Positions 1 to 12,890 of a stretch of 64,000 nucleotides of DNA are shown here, piece after piece. Source of the stretch: Fasciolopsis buskii. Lineage: Eukaryota > Platyhelminthes > Trematoda > Plagiorchiida > Fasciolidae. Made by a program: the position numbers and the translations under genes. Numbering within the stretch: position 1 is the first letter of the stretch; each line of letters starts with the position of its first letter. The stretch is from contig LUCM01000138.1 of assembly GCA_008360955.1 (NCBI GenBank), positions 124,001 to 188,000 on the forward strand, in the 5' to 3' direction. The notes beneath the pieces were generated by a model. That model did no database searches. It was not told the origin of the DNA and was given only the letters and a program-made list of their open reading frames with translations.

Positions 1-2830
1 TAGTTCAGACCAAGCTTTCGAAGATCATCTGGAATTTGGGCTCAAATCACATTAGCTGTCCAAATCTGTGCCGAGTTGCACAGGCTTCCTACTTAAGACT
101 ACTAACATCAACGACTTAGAGATACAAACATCCGTTCTGCTGCTACATTAAGAAAGAAAGCAAAATGAATCAACCGAAATAGACTGAGCTATGCCGTAGT
201 CCAACATTTTATCCTATCCTCAACACATCAGCCTCCAAAATTTTCTTTCAACAGTGCTATTCTCTGTATTTAGTCACCATTGCGAAGTATTCTGACCATG
301 AAAAATAGTAGAAGGTCAACCTAGCACTCCGGAGTATTTGCCAACTGTTTGCAGCTAAATTACTCAGCATCATAATGGCAACCTGATCCCAGCGAGACAC
401 TGGCCACCCTACCACATAAGTACTTTACTATTAGCCAGGACAGAAGTTTGGGGTATCATCAATAAACCCTCCGACAGTCGGTTTAGGGCCAACTCACCCT
501 AACTCTCTACCCTCTCGCATGAATCCTATCTCTCATCTTGCTTCTTTACTTCTTGGCCTAATGTTTCATTCACACGACCAACCTTAGGTCGGATGATGTC
601 TCTATTTCTTCACCGTTCGTGGATCGCGGTAAACCCAAGCTGGCAACCAAGCCAGACTGCGTCTCTCCCTTATGTTTCAGACTTTGCACACATGCTACAC
701 GCGCTGGTACCAGTTCTGTTTCCGTAAGGGCAACTGCAAATCTGCTAGCTCCCCGCTCCTGATAGGACGCTGCTAGCTAGACCTGGCGCTCGATTACTGG
801 TCCATTCAACCCAAGCCGCGTCGCTGATCCCCTCGGATACTCCAATTCAAGTGGTTCTTCAAGATTGGTCAAAAACACCGTTACTATTGCCACTGGAATG
901 CCTTGTGCGCCCCTTCAAATTCCCAACGCGTAAGATCAAAAACTACGATAACAAAAACAACGGCCCAGAAGAAATCCTTGACGAGTTCAGTGAAAAACAT
1001 TTTACTTCTTACACAAAATTTTCCTTCCCCATTATAACTCTCAGTCCAGTTTACCGCCAGCCGCATAGGGATGAAATCGCAGGTCTGAGAGTTCCATATT
1101 CTACCTTTGCAAAACGTTTCACAGAATCTTGTTCTCCGGATCGTTCGGCGGACTTGGTGGTATTCCTCTGTCTTCCTCAGCATTTCATCGGCCATTTATT
1201 TTTGTTATGTGCGACTTTCTTATTCACCTTGCACAAAGTTACTCTTGGTTTTGGCTAATTTTCGTCGAATTATCTAACCCCCACTGATCTTCATCTCCTG
1301 AGGTTTACTTTTCTGTTCATCACGTTCACTCTTATAGTTTGCGTCTCCGGCCACATCTCGACATCCGCCATCGAGCCCTCTCAAGTGTTGCGCCAGCGAC
1401 GCGCACGAAATGACTCGCGGTCCGTTGCTCACAAACAATTCCAGAGTACCATGTAAAATCTTGAAAGGAAGTTTATCCAATTTTTATTTTGTCTCGCATA
1501 CTTGTGCACTGCGCATTGCTTTGAAAGTTCTGACCGCGCCTCCCGATTAATCCAAAGTAGCATTTAACTCCATTTCTGATTTCCATTGTACACCTTTCTT
1601 CTGCATCATTCATGTAATATTTCAGCTTGTATTGCGCATACTTCTTGCAAATCGATAAATGTACCTTATTATTATTGTTTTTTCTGCTTTCAAAATTAAA
1701 GGACGATATTTTCCCTTCACGGTTTATTTTTATCGTGAGATTGTTTATGCTTCTTTCATTGTTGTATCCTAGTTTTACTTCCACTTTATTTTTGACACTT
1801 TATAACCGGAGAGGTTCTGCCTTTTCCCCTTTCTGATTGCTTTCCGTGCTTTTCCTTTGCTTTCGGAATATCAACAAGCGAGTCTTTGCTGCTCCAGATG
1901 CGACGCAAAAGTACCCTGTGGAATAGGCATCGAACCCCTTTTGCAAACCCTTTGCAAATACACAGCGGCTGATAGTCGAACTTGCCTGCCTGAGAAAATG
2001 TTTCAGCGTCCCTGTCTCAAGCAATATGTCCCGTGACCTGACGCGAACTAATCAGATGTGGCCTATTAAAGCATCCAAGAGACGCTGCCCACGCCGCGTC
2101 CAGCAGAGCATACGTTGAAATTCAGCCCTGCTATTTTATCTTGAAATCACTTGGTGTTTGCTTTATTAGTTCGGTCTTGCCGCAAAGTAACGCCACATTG
2201 CCTTCTATGTGGGATATTGGATTACCATCACAAGCACCAACCGCTTGGGTTGCACGACTCTCCCGGCGTGGTGACCATCTGAGGTCATCTTTACAAATAT
2301 TTGTCCCGTTAAGGCTAAAGGACTGCGACAGTGACAAAAATACTAATGGTAAATTAAGTTTCAAGTTCATTTCTTACGAATGGTAGTCTGTCTGATGCTA
2401 GTCGGCGGGGTCGGGCCGTAAATGGTGGTGTACTAGTGACGATGTAATGCGCTTTAATATCAGAAGCTAGGGCCATTCCGTCAGAGTTTGATCAGTGAAT
2501 AGATTTCGGTAATCAGCTAGTCAAAACAAATTGGAACACTAATAAATGAACTAGTGTTTCGTTCTACATCTTTGCTGGCTAAGAAACGCGAAAGTCCAAT
2601 TTCCGACCGTAGATCAGTCAACCGCGATCCACTTGAACCAGCGATTAGTTTTGTAGCGCTGCCAAAAAGTTTTCCAATTATACCCTCGGTAACGTCAACA
2701 AGTACCGTCATCTTGGTTCCAGTTCAACTAATAATCTTTTGTCTTTTACTTCCTATAATAATGAAAAAACAATATACATCATTTTTCAGCAATCGGGCCG
2801 CGGGCAACAGAAGACTACCAAGTGATGAAG
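1..2830. other. No recognisable gene
   Basis: Both strands were read. Short open frames occur, but none shows a domain or splice pattern I recognise. The region has ordinary eukaryotic intergenic or intronic character. Confidence 0.5.
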
Positions 2831-2837
2831 TCGGCCG

Positions 2838-2906
2838 GGAGTGGAAGGATTCGAACCCGCGACCTTCACGTTCAAACGCCACGAACTTATCCGCTTGGCC
2901 ACCTCC
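2838..2906 (-). repeat. tRNA-derived SINE-like head with pol III boxes
   Basis: On the minus strand this reads like a tRNA, with an A box TGGCCAAGCGG (2901-2891) and a perfect B box GGTTCGAATCC (2857-2847) inside about 69 nt. The acceptor arms pair only partly and no proper anticodon arm forms, so a functional tRNA is unlikely. A tRNA-derived SINE or tRNA pseudogene fits best. The ends of the element were not determined. Confidence 0.5.
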
Positions 2907-2909
2907 AGT

Positions 2910-5900
2910 TACTTCGTGCCTCAGATGGTAATAGACCTGCCCCTCACAGCCTACAGCTGGGGCAGCGTTCCTTAAGGCTCCACTTGGTTTACATGAAAGG
3001 GAGGCGCTTAAGTTCCTGCGTCACTGTGAAACCGAGGTTTCTTATCATGATCGCCTATGCAAAATAAACAACCAAGCTGGCATAGGCCTTCAGCAAGCAT
3101 TGCTGCATTTACTGTCTTACTATGATTTTTCATCCGCGAGGTAGGGATGATAACATTTAGGTGTATCGGACAAGGCTGGGCGATCAAGCGCATTTTCCCC
3201 GAAGGTACCTAACATCGTTTGTAGCCTGAGGGCGGTCCACATGGGTTGCCATAAGATTTTCTGGGTTGATGGTAACGCAAACTGCAAACAGACGGTGAAA
3301 CAATTACTTTGGCTGTCAAAGAAAAGAGCTTATGGACGGTTCAAGCAGTCTGGTTCCTCTCTGTATAAGTTCCCCTGACAACACTAACGAATTTGCCATT
3401 CTATTGAATTGAGGGGTCGGCAACACTACCGACACCAGCGAAACTCGTGTCGACAACAAGATCTGCCTTGCCGAAATTTGGTCCCAAAACAGCAAATTCA
3501 CATTGAACTGAAGTTGGGCTGAGAGTGACTCCAGCCAAAATTTACGATCGACCTTGAAATCCCACTTCAGCGAAGCCAACCGAGGACCGAAGATGTGTCA
3601 AACTAGCCCTAGATGTCGTGCAGGAAGCTTCTGCCAACACCTCTGCTGCGAAGGGTGGCAGATTGCGACAAAGCAATCAACCTTATTGCTGCTCCTCATA
3701 CGCTTTTACCCCCATGTTCCTGAACGATGCAGCCAAATTGGCAGGAACGGATACTAAGGTGAAGGTAAATTGCGTCAGCTGAGTAGCACTTCTGCATGCC
3801 CTAAACCGCAAATGTAAATTTGCGAAACATAGCTCATGGTAGTGGAGGATAAAAACCAAATTTTTAAGCGAAATAGACGATGAGGAAAAGTTTGTGTCGT
3901 ATGGTATCTTTGCTTACCGGACAAGAATGAACACCCCGAAAGACCCAGTAATTATACATCGTGCAGCGGACAGACAAACAATATAGTCATTGGGACCATT
4001 AAGCACAATTCATATGTCACGAATGCATGTTAAATTTTTTGACAAAAGGATAGATAACTTTGTGATTCCTTTTTCGACTAACCTATTTATCGTTTCACTA
4101 ATTGCTTCCAAACGACCAACCAATCATTTAATCTATGATTTCGCAATATCAATGCCAATGGACGCTAAATAACTTATTGCAGTGCTGTGATCCATGTTTT
4201 CATGAATTTAACAATCAATTTTCATCGGTGTGATGAGGTCCAATTGTGACCTAGGCGGCACGTCCCAGTACGATCTGGCTATCACAGTCGATCGTTCGGT
4301 TGATCGGTATTTTTGACGAATATCCCAAATCGCCCCCGAGAACTAAGTGATTCTATTCTAGCTTTTCATATTCAATTGTTTCTGGCGAAGCATTTTTTCA
4401 GTGGAATAAATTTTGACTTTATTCTATCGAGCCTTTGTGCGTCTGGATTAAGAATACTACGTGTATCTTATAATAGCGTTAAAATGTGCTGTGTTCATAT
4501 CCTAATTTCATACATTTTAGCTTGTTCATCTCTAGACCAAGCTGAAATTTAAGAACTTAAAATTGCTTGAAACAAACCTCATGTATTAGTATTACGATCG
4601 CACAATTCCCATCCATGGTCGCCGCTTTCCTTGCTTAACGGACTGTGCTTTCAGATGTTTTGAGTTATATACTGCCTTTCTTGATATCCAGTCTGGTTTT
4701 CACTCATCTCCATTCCGTTATCACATCCATATTGATACTCATCTACACCATATAACTCTCTTGATTATCGAGTATCCCGGCCAACAGGTGGTGATAGCCA
4801 CTGCCCTCCAGCCATATTTTGCGCCCGCGATACGCACCTTGCTGCATTCAAACATAGTTTCACTCGCGGTGCAGGACTGGTAATCAGCCACGGGAAAATC
4901 TTTGCGAATCATTATCTAGCTTTGATTTAAAACTCGAAACCCCGTGCTCGGGAAATCACATTGCTTGTTATGATCTTGTGAGCGAAACCACATTGCATTG
5001 TATGTTTGGTTTCTGATTTTCGTGTCTGCACTGTGCCTTCTTGGCCCACTTTTGATCTTGCCTTGCGCATGACTCTCGCATGTCGAGGAATGTGCAAAAA
5101 CAAGCAAACCTTTCAAATTACTTAAAGTCGCCCTCACCCCTCTCCCTTTGATTTATATTTTTCGTATTTCCTGTGCGTCATCTATGTAGAAACTTGATCT
5201 TGCCCTGTGCATTCATCTCGCAAATCCAGAAATATACATTACTAATTATGCATTACTATTACTATTTTACTACCAATGGTTACTCCTAACTTTATTCATG
5301 CCTCACGTCGTGCCCATGACTGTCAAAAGCTGCGGGAATCGCATGGTCATTGGCATTGCTTGCGATAATTGCAGCCACTGTGAATACGTTAGGGGCCCCG
5401 GTACTCCAGCGAAAAATTTCGTTGCATATCGAAAGTGTGACTGGATAAAGTGGATCTGTACAAAATGCAAAATCACCGACAGACAGGCATACTAGCTGGC
5501 CATCTGTAGGGACAACAGCAGGAGGAGGACAACAAGGATCCGAAGAAGAGAGGCGAAAAACGCACCCCCTCAGCGATGACCAAAGAAACAACAGGAATCG
5601 TTGATAAGGTTCAGGGCAGTAGAAGTGGGAGAGACAACGTACGACTAATGTCTTCAAAATCAAGTTAAAATAACTTGGTAGATTTGAAAGCCGAGGTCGA
5701 CAACAATACGTAGGAAATCAAAGACCGACGAACACTGCAGTCGAAAGTAGGGCTGAGCTTAAGATTCTAAAAGGAATAACTGAAGGCCTACCTAATACTG
5801 GAAGGAACCATGAATCCCGGGAACCAATGGATATTCGAATCACGGTTGTTTTGAATCAGGATGCAGGCATAAAACGTATGCATGGAGTGAACACATGGAA

Positions 5901-6890
5901 GGCACCCAAAAACGGTGAAGACTCCGGATAGCTAGGTCAATAATGGCGGAATTCGCAAACGCCAAGGTAAAGAACCAACATGAAACTACAGCTGAACGGG
6001 GGTACAATACCATGAGCGGCCTCCAACTGTGTCAAATTAGCAGAGGTTTCGGTACCATGGATAAGTCCCTCCCGCTTTCCTAGTCACTCTCATATTTTTA
6101 TGCACTTTTTATTTATCTATTTTTATTTGCTTTGCCGTTCATATCAAAGTTTCAGCTGTAACACCTTCCAGACTGCCGTTTCCTCCATTACTTCAGACTG
6201 CCCAGAAACACGGCGAACACCGATCACGTTGGACCGAAAGATCTACATTTCTAGTCGTGCTGAAACAAAACGATGATGTTAGCTAGCATGAGTCATTATT
6301 AACAACTTCCGGTCCCTACTGCAAGTTGACCCGGAAATAGAGGCCGCTTGTATCCTTCGTAAGTGTTTTGGAAGACCGGTAATTAAGTAACCGATGGATT
6401 ACTTACATTTGGCAAAATGCATAATGTATTCATTGAGGGGGGATCGGGTAACGAATCTCTTAGAGTACGTAGATGCGGTTACTAGAGGGCTCGATGAGAA
6501 GTAGCAGAGGCATGCTAGTTTTATGTAAGCATGGTGTTAGAACTGGCAATTCGAAGGCTGCTGATGCAAAAGATCTAGTCTTTTGGAAATGGAGGCTTGG
6601 TATTAAATTGAGTCACAGGCTTCCTGAAGAATAGATTATTCCTTGTTAGAATACGCAACAGAAGTTTAAAACAACTCGGTACAATAAGTAGGGTATCTAA
6701 GGGACTACTATTGGAGCGGCACTATTTCTTCTATATAATAAAGGTGATCCAGCGGTTACACCTAACACGCTTCATCTCTGCGGAGGAGGCGAAGGTCTTG
6801 GGAGCAATTGAAAGTGATGATATTGCGAAAAACAAGAAAAGTTTTTGAGTGTGTCGGTGAGTAGGATGCGCCGCTAATCAAAAGTAAAGG
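2910..6890. other. No clear gene; possible gypsy relic near 3.3-3.7 kb
   Basis: Around 3320-3680 on the minus strand, a frame with the string VVDTSF after a basic/aromatic stretch faintly recalls a Ty3/gypsy Gag-protease junction (L-V-D-T-G-A). It is too decayed to call. Nothing else is recognised. Confidence 0.25.
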
Positions 6891-6899
6891 TAACCAAAT

Positions 6900-8320
6900 A
6901 AGCACCACGGAAGGAAGAAGTCCGGCGCAAAATTTGCCGGCAGCAAACCGAAATCCGTCCGGGTCCAGGTTGCATCGTCCAGATATTCACTCTCCAAAAA
7001 TACTTGAGAACACCACACACCGCCGCCCTGCGATCGCAGTCGTTCTCGACTTGAAAGGTGCGTCTGATTCAGTAGATCGGACAGTACTATTCAGTGATTC
7101 CCACCGGACGGGTATGCCAAAGAAGTTCATAAACCTGTTGCGAGCACTGTACTCGCATGCCTATGGGCGCATGAGTGTATATGGTGAACCATCAAGTTCA
7201 TTCGAAATGAATAGCAGTGTTCGACAAGGCTGTCCCATCTCTACATTCCTGCTCAACTTTATCGGGGACGAGGTGATGGAAAATGTTTTGGGAGGTCTTC
7301 AGAATGCGGGGGTGGAACTGGGAAGTGGGGGGAAGCTATGCGACCTAGATTACGCAGACGACGTCGTGTGCCTGTTCGAGTCTGCGGACCATGCACAAGG
7401 GGCACTAGATAGACTGTCGAGATCGGTTGTTCGGTTTGTCATGTGCTTTGCATCTTCAAAGTGCAAGGTACTGTTACAGGACTGGACGATAGCAGCACCG
7501 AACTTGATACTGGATGGAGAGGAAATTGCAATGGTGGACCGTTTCATCTACCTTGGTAGCTGCGTGTCCAACGATGGTAGCTCGGGATTGGAGGTAAGTA
7601 TGCGTATATCCAAGGCTCGGGCAGCTTACGCTGGATTGAAGCACTTGTGGCGTCGGCCTGATATTTCACTGAAGTTGAAAGGTCATGTGTACTGGGCTGT
7701 AGTGCGTTCAGTTCTGTTGTACGGTTGTGAGAATTGGAATACGCGTGTGAGCGATTTTCGTCCGTTGGAGGTTTTTGACAACCGATGTTTACGTAGTACG
7801 GCTATGACTGAATGGAGTGACCGGTTGAGTAATATTGAGGTTAGAAATCTGGTATTGAGTGCAACTTCTGAAAATAGCTTGTTTCAGCGTATGAAACTTA
7901 GTGTACTACGCTGGTTGGGTCACGTGTTGCGTACGTCGATTGCACGTCTGCCATATCGTATTCTATTTTTGGTTCCTCACAAGGAATAGAAGAAGCCTCA
8001 TGGGGATCAGCAGTGGCGAGGAAACATGGAATGAGAAAGTGAACAGCAAGCTTATATGAAGTAGCTGTCTCACGTGTTTTCGGTCGGGGTCCGAAAAACT
8101 CGTCAACTATCCGGTATGAAGGCACTGAAGAATATGACAGCAAATCGCGAACAGTTTTTATCGCGTTGTCACTTTCTATCGAATTAGAATGAATGAAGTG
8201 GTGGGGTTGTGCACTTAGACTTTGTGCCGCTTGTTGGCTGTTGTAGACTCCCGTATTCTTTCACCTGTTTAGTTTCACTCATTTTTCCCTTCGGTTTTCA
8301 CTCTTTTCTTATGATAGGTG
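6900..8320 (+). pseudogene. RTE-type LINE, family A copy 1, reverse transcriptase (5' truncated)
   Basis: The open frame 6934-7989 (351 codons) covers most of the RT palm and the C-terminal thumb region. Seen: VVLDLKGASDSVDR (motif A Asp), SSVRQGCPIS, LDYADDVV (motif C) and RFIYLGSCVSNDGSSG, then VLLYGCENW and LRWLGHVLR near the end. The frame is open for its whole length, but the endonuclease and RT start are missing. Just upstream, 6920-6990 continues the RT in another frame (a decayed relative of F-R-P-G-x-G-C). Similarity to the 3' untranslated part of the copies at 34.7 and 21.5 kb continues to about 8320. RTE elements encode APE endonuclease plus RT and move by target-primed reverse transcription; this copy cannot move by itself. 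Confidence 0.85.
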
Positions 8321-8603
8321 AAAGCATGATTTAACCAGCATAATCTACTGGTTTCCACGAGGAGACAAGGTATTCGCAGAACAGGCATCAATTAATAGCG
8401 TTTGGTTAACTAGGGGAACATATCTGTACTACGTAACAGAAGCCTTCTCCCACGTGACCCTCACCGAAAACGTTTGATCAGGTCCAGACAAAAAAAAGAA
8501 AATCGCTTATGGCCTCGCGCTTTGGTACCGTTTTTCAATGGAGAAATTTGCCGCTCGTTCGGTCATCACGTGGGTTGATGGAAGCTGACCGTGCACCGAC
8601 CAC

Positions 8604-8996
8604 CTAAGGTGAAAGGAGGCAAACGTAAGTGTGATACAACACCCCAGGTGCCCCACAGACCGCTCGAGCCGAGTTTCCGCCTGATATTCGCGGGTTAAAA
8701 TGGTGGTTTTGGCTGCGTCCCACCTCGGGCAATATTGGCCAGACGGAGTTCAACATGGATAGCGCATCCCGAGTCTCCGTCTCCCGTTGCGTGACTGATG
8801 ACGGCTGCGGACAGGATGATTGTCCTGCCGGATTCAGTGGAGCCGCCTCAACCCCAGGAGGTTTTTGAGAATTTAAGGCATAAAACTTTTGAAACGGTGC
8901 TTGGGTGCACCGGCGTTTATCCGACTTAGTGGCGAATTCACAAAGAACGTCCAGTGCTTCATTTTTGATGGAACGTGGAAGCAACGTATTCGTCAA
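8604..8996 (-). pseudogene. Possible Ty3/gypsy Gag fragment
   Basis: A 130-codon minus frame begins LPRSIKNEALDVLCEFATKS and contains SQKPPG, which resembles the Gag capsid segment of CsRn1-like elements where a repeated 'L-x-x-A-L-I' helix precedes 'G-D-x-K-P-S-Q'. No zinc knuckle is certain. It is adjacent to the better gypsy copy at 9260-12610 on the same strand. Confidence 0.3.
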
Positions 8997-9280
8997 ATCA
9001 TAAATCTGGACGCTTCAGTTTGCTAAGCACAGCTGTGCATTTGCAAGCGAAACGTTATTCAAGAAGCTGATGCGAAAATAGCAACAAAACAAAAAAGAGG
9101 AACGGATTGTTTAAATTTGCGGTCAATATGACTGCTGTGTATTTCCGGCAATTCGGGTGTGATATGTATTGTTGTTTTCGTTTCTATCAATGATTGCCAC
9201 GGACGGCGTTGGTAAAGCCTGGACTCAACTGGGGCGGTGAGGCACATGAGGAGGGGAGTCCTTCGGTTTATACACATTTC

Positions 9281-9375
9281 TCAGTAGCAGGTTCAATGCG
9301 GCCGATATACGCCCTGTCGCGCCGATCGACAGCTTCCAAAATAAACTTTCTGGGGCCACGTTGTATCACGCAAAA
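9281..9375 (-). pseudogene. Ty3/gypsy integrase C-terminal tail
   Basis: The string KFILEAVDRRDRAYIGRIEP resembles the end of the integrase in CsRn1-like elements, where a K-F-F-x-(I/L)-D/E-x-x-G-R-x-D-x-V-S-(I/V)-x-R-L-K-P-A pattern is usual. It lies at the expected 3' end of the pol region. Confidence 0.5.
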
Positions 9376-10879
9376 CGGTCAGGCACACCGTGGATGCGCC
9401 GATGATCGAACTCCGTCAACGCAGAAGAAGCGGTGGACTGATGTATTCACAGCGGTGACATTGAACCCCGAAAATCTTTGATCCCGTGGTGGACTGGCAC
9501 AAACCGTTTGCATGTGTTGTGCGACACATTTACATGGTCATCATAATTCAACTGTGTGAGGACGACGGAGCAACCGGCACTCCAGAAGAGCGAGGCATAA
9601 GACCAAGCACAACGTCGCTTGGCGTGATGCACATGCTTTCTTTAATTGGGATCCATACGCTAAAAAGGCTAACGGAAATTTTTCGCCCCAAAGCCGGTTG
9701 GCCTGGGCTTACAGAGTGGCTTTTAGTTGCTGGTGGATACTTTCGGGTGGAAGGCTGATTTTCCGAAATATCTGCAGCTCCGGGGTTTGAATCAAACTTC
9801 AGAGCGCCCCGTTGAAATCTCAGTCACAGTCAGTGATCACTATATTTGGGCAACCGGTTATACTTACCCAAGCGGCCTATTCTGACGTGGGACAGGGGAG
9901 TGTTATGATATATGCTCGGCAAGTGAACCGGTCTACAAGTGAGTATGCGGACAGCCGTGAGAAGGCGGAGGAGGCCTCGCAGTGTCACCATTTATCCGTT
10001 GAAAACGTGTCTTGGGCTCGGGGAACTTAGAAATCGGCGCGTCGATATGCCGACGGAGTTTTACTCTTTGACATTAGAGACATGGGCCGGACTACTGACG
10101 CGGACCACGCCTAAAGCCGAACCACAAAAGCCCTCTGTTACTAGCTTCGCTGAGGCAGCTACAATTGGTTAGGAAAGTCTGTTTGACTCAATAGATATGA
10201 ACTAATCGGCACAACCGGACATGGATCGAACTAGCGATGGGTCTCAAATAATTGTATTCTGTGACACTGCGCTAGGTGAAGCTGCTAAGTTTAGGGAACT
10301 ATCCTGTAGAATCTAGCCAACGTCGGGGTCCATCACCTTGGCATGTGCCATTGCGTTGAGAAAGGTGCTCCTTGTCGGAGACAAACAAAACTGGCGTAAA
10401 CGGGAAATTGCATTGACGACTAAGTTCTTTGCCCGAGGACATGCTGTAGGTCCACAGCGAACTGTATGGAATCAGCCAGTTGCGGCCGCTTGAAAAAGAA
10501 CGTCAAAGATTTCAAAGAGCTGTTACTATTTTTGAAGATTGATCGGACTGTATTGTCTGAAACGTCGGTCATCAGATACAAGTTCAGGGGTCAGAATGTG
10601 CGAGTAGCGCTATCTGGCAATAGCTTCCTTAGTACAAATGAACGTCCGCTGTGCAGACTGACGAAACGTTAACATAAGTAATACCCCTACCAATGGGCCC
10701 GTGACGGAAGTAGTGATTTTTTCGCTCAACCGGAGAGGAATCAACGGCACAAGGTTAACCAGGCGGATAAACTGTCGTGATTATCAATACGAGCAACGCT
10801 GCGGGTAATCCCGAATACCAGTGACCTTATCAGCCATTATAGTCCGAGAAGTGAACATGAATCTGAAATTCTCAAGCTC

Positions 10880-11440
10880 GTCCGTCGAGGCGTTAATCTT
10901 AAGGTCACGTTTGCTAGGGCGATCGAGGAAAGCGCTTACTTAAGCTGCACTGCTGCTCGGGGTGCACCTCAACCAAGATATTATCTAGATACATGCGTGA
11001 ATTCGTCGAACTCCTTGTGAACTCGTGTTTGAAACCTTGATAGTTTAAGGCCGCGCTTCCGATCCCGAAGGGCACTCTGACACACCTCAGCGGCCCAAAA
11101 GGCGCAGTCGCGGCCGCTTTTTGGATGTCGATCTCCTTGACGAGGATCAGGTTTCGAGCTCCTACTAAATCTATGTGACCGTAGACTTTAAAATCGGGCA
11201 GCGACGAAGTGAAATCGTCAGTATGTAGGATCAGATAGCTGCCGGGAAGGGTGACCCTGTTATGTGCTCCGCAGTCCTCTCAGGCTAGCCAGTTACCAGC
11301 GGACTTGAGAAACATGTAAAGAGGAGAGGCCTAGGGAGTATCGGAAAAGCATATGCTGCTCAATTCTAACGTATGATTGAATTCGGCCCTGGTTAGGCGC
11401 AACTTGTCAGCAGCTCAGCGATTCTGCCGAGTAAAATGCC
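10880..11440 (-). pseudogene. Ty3/gypsy reverse transcriptase, catalytic site changed
   Basis: Conserved RT blocks are readable in one frame with two in-frame stops: KLRLTRAEFNH, ASPLYMFLKSAGNW, VYGHIDLVGARN (motif A Asp present), IQKAAATAPFGPLRCVRVPF and MYLDNILV. The last should read Y-L-D-D, so the second catalytic Asp is now Asn and this enzyme would be dead even without the stops. Its order relative to Gag and protease fits Ty3/gypsy. Confidence 0.75.
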
Positions 11441-11539
11441 AAAAGGGGGTCCTGTGAAATCTACATGATGATATACCGTTTTAGTGACCACTGGACGGGA
11501 ACCGGTATAACAAACTATAATCTGGTGAGGAGATATCAA

Positions 11540-11737
11540 CTAACTGTATGCTTCTGAGGCAGCGGTTAGACGCGCCGAGGTGCAATCTACTTTAAAACAG
11601 GGTGTGAGCCGCCGGCAGTCAGCAACATCTGCCGGCCTATTCGCTTCCTGTACCGAGCGTCGGACTAAGACGTCGAAATTCAGTAGAAAATAGGTGCCGG
11701 CAATGTGGTTTAGGAGTCGGAGACGATGAATACCCAA
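11540..11737 (-). pseudogene. Ty3/gypsy protease remnant
   Basis: The frame reads HIAGTYFLLNFDVLV and later RRLTPCFKVDCTSARLTAA, aligning by eye with the protease of CsRn1-like elements (G-T-x-F-L-V-D-T-G-A, then L-x-A-A-N). The active-site D-T-G is lost. It lies between Gag and RT, as expected. Confidence 0.5.
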
Positions 11738-11916
11738 CGAAACGCACTATCAAAGACCCAGATCGAGGATGAGTGAACGATTTCTGTACGTGGAAACACC
11801 AATGCCGATAGCACCCCGTAGCATCACTACCTGGGATGCGGTTATGTTGCCCGGGTCAGGGGTGTTATAACGACCTGGAGATCCCCATCTACAAGTAAAA
11901 GTGGGTTGGCTATCGA

Positions 11917-12603
11917 TTACTCAACGTTTAGAAAATGACAATTAATAGACAGGTGGGTTTTGCGTGGCGCATCCGCGAAGCGAGAACATAGGCCCCTGTC
12001 TCCCCGGACCAAATATTTTAATATACCCCGAAAGTGTTTGTGGTACTTACAGGGTCCTTCTCCTGATGGCAGGAAGGGTCGCTTTGGTGAGGAGCTGCTG
12101 GACCTGTTTCGACTTTGGCTGAACCGATCGCTCGACTGATGTCTGTCGACCTCTATTCGTTTTAACAACGCGTGGATTCTCGCCAGTATAGTTGTTAATT
12201 TGTTCTGCGCACTTCAAGATGAAGCTCCGGAGGACGAGAAAGTGTTCAATAATAAGAAACTTGGTTCACGCCGCAGCATGATGTCACCATCGATTTCGCA
12301 GTCTCTTTTTCAGTACATGCGGGACGCAATAAGCAAAGAGGTAGACGCAGTGGGAGCCGGTGAAGCGACAACTTTGTTAACATCGAGTCGTCACCGAATG
12401 AGGCATCCCCGAGAGGCCGCATTCCCCGAATTAGCAGTGACAACCTTCTATTCCCAAGCCCGACAACCATCGGCCCCATGGTCGACATCATTCACGCGCC
12501 TAAGCACGAACAGGACCCGAGGTAAACACTCATATTTAACCACGCCTAGCGAAGTTTCTGAAAGACGCTGAAACCCGTGGATGTGTGACGCGGTCAGATT
12601 CAT
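11917..12603 (-). pseudogene. Ty3/gypsy Gag remnants, including a possible CsRn1-type nucleocapsid motif
   Basis: Pieces in several frames: a start-like MNLTASHI at 12603, a capsid-like KLSLHRLP near 12370, a Ser/Arg-rich stretch (SRNRSSSSSPKRP) near 12110, then CKYHKHFRG near 12050. CsRn1-lineage Gag proteins carry an unusual C-H-C-C metal motif beginning C-x-Y/F-H-x-x-F-G, which this piece recalls. The total is too short for a full Gag, so deletions are likely. Confidence 0.45.
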
Positions 12604-12890
12604 CGCTTTGACGGACGCACATCTGGCGGGCAGCTCGGCTTGAGCGGTGTGCGGGCGCAACTAGGCCGGAGGATCGCACCTCCTGTGTTTACCTCCTAAC
12701 GGTGTTTTTCAGGTTGGGTGTCCGGCGCACAGTCAATTCCCAGCAATTAACACCCACGGGACCACCAACAGAACGACAGATTTTTCGATTGGTGGTCAAC
12801 GCCGAGTCCCAATTCCTCCATAAGTTTCAGGCTTGTTCCGTATGGCCCCAATCGAAGCCAATCTCCGACGGTATTCTAGGAGGAGGCCCC

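Noticed and set aside
2838..2906. Functional tRNA gene
   Set aside because: A and B boxes are present, but the acceptor stem pairs poorly and no 7-nt anticodon loop on a 5-bp stem forms.
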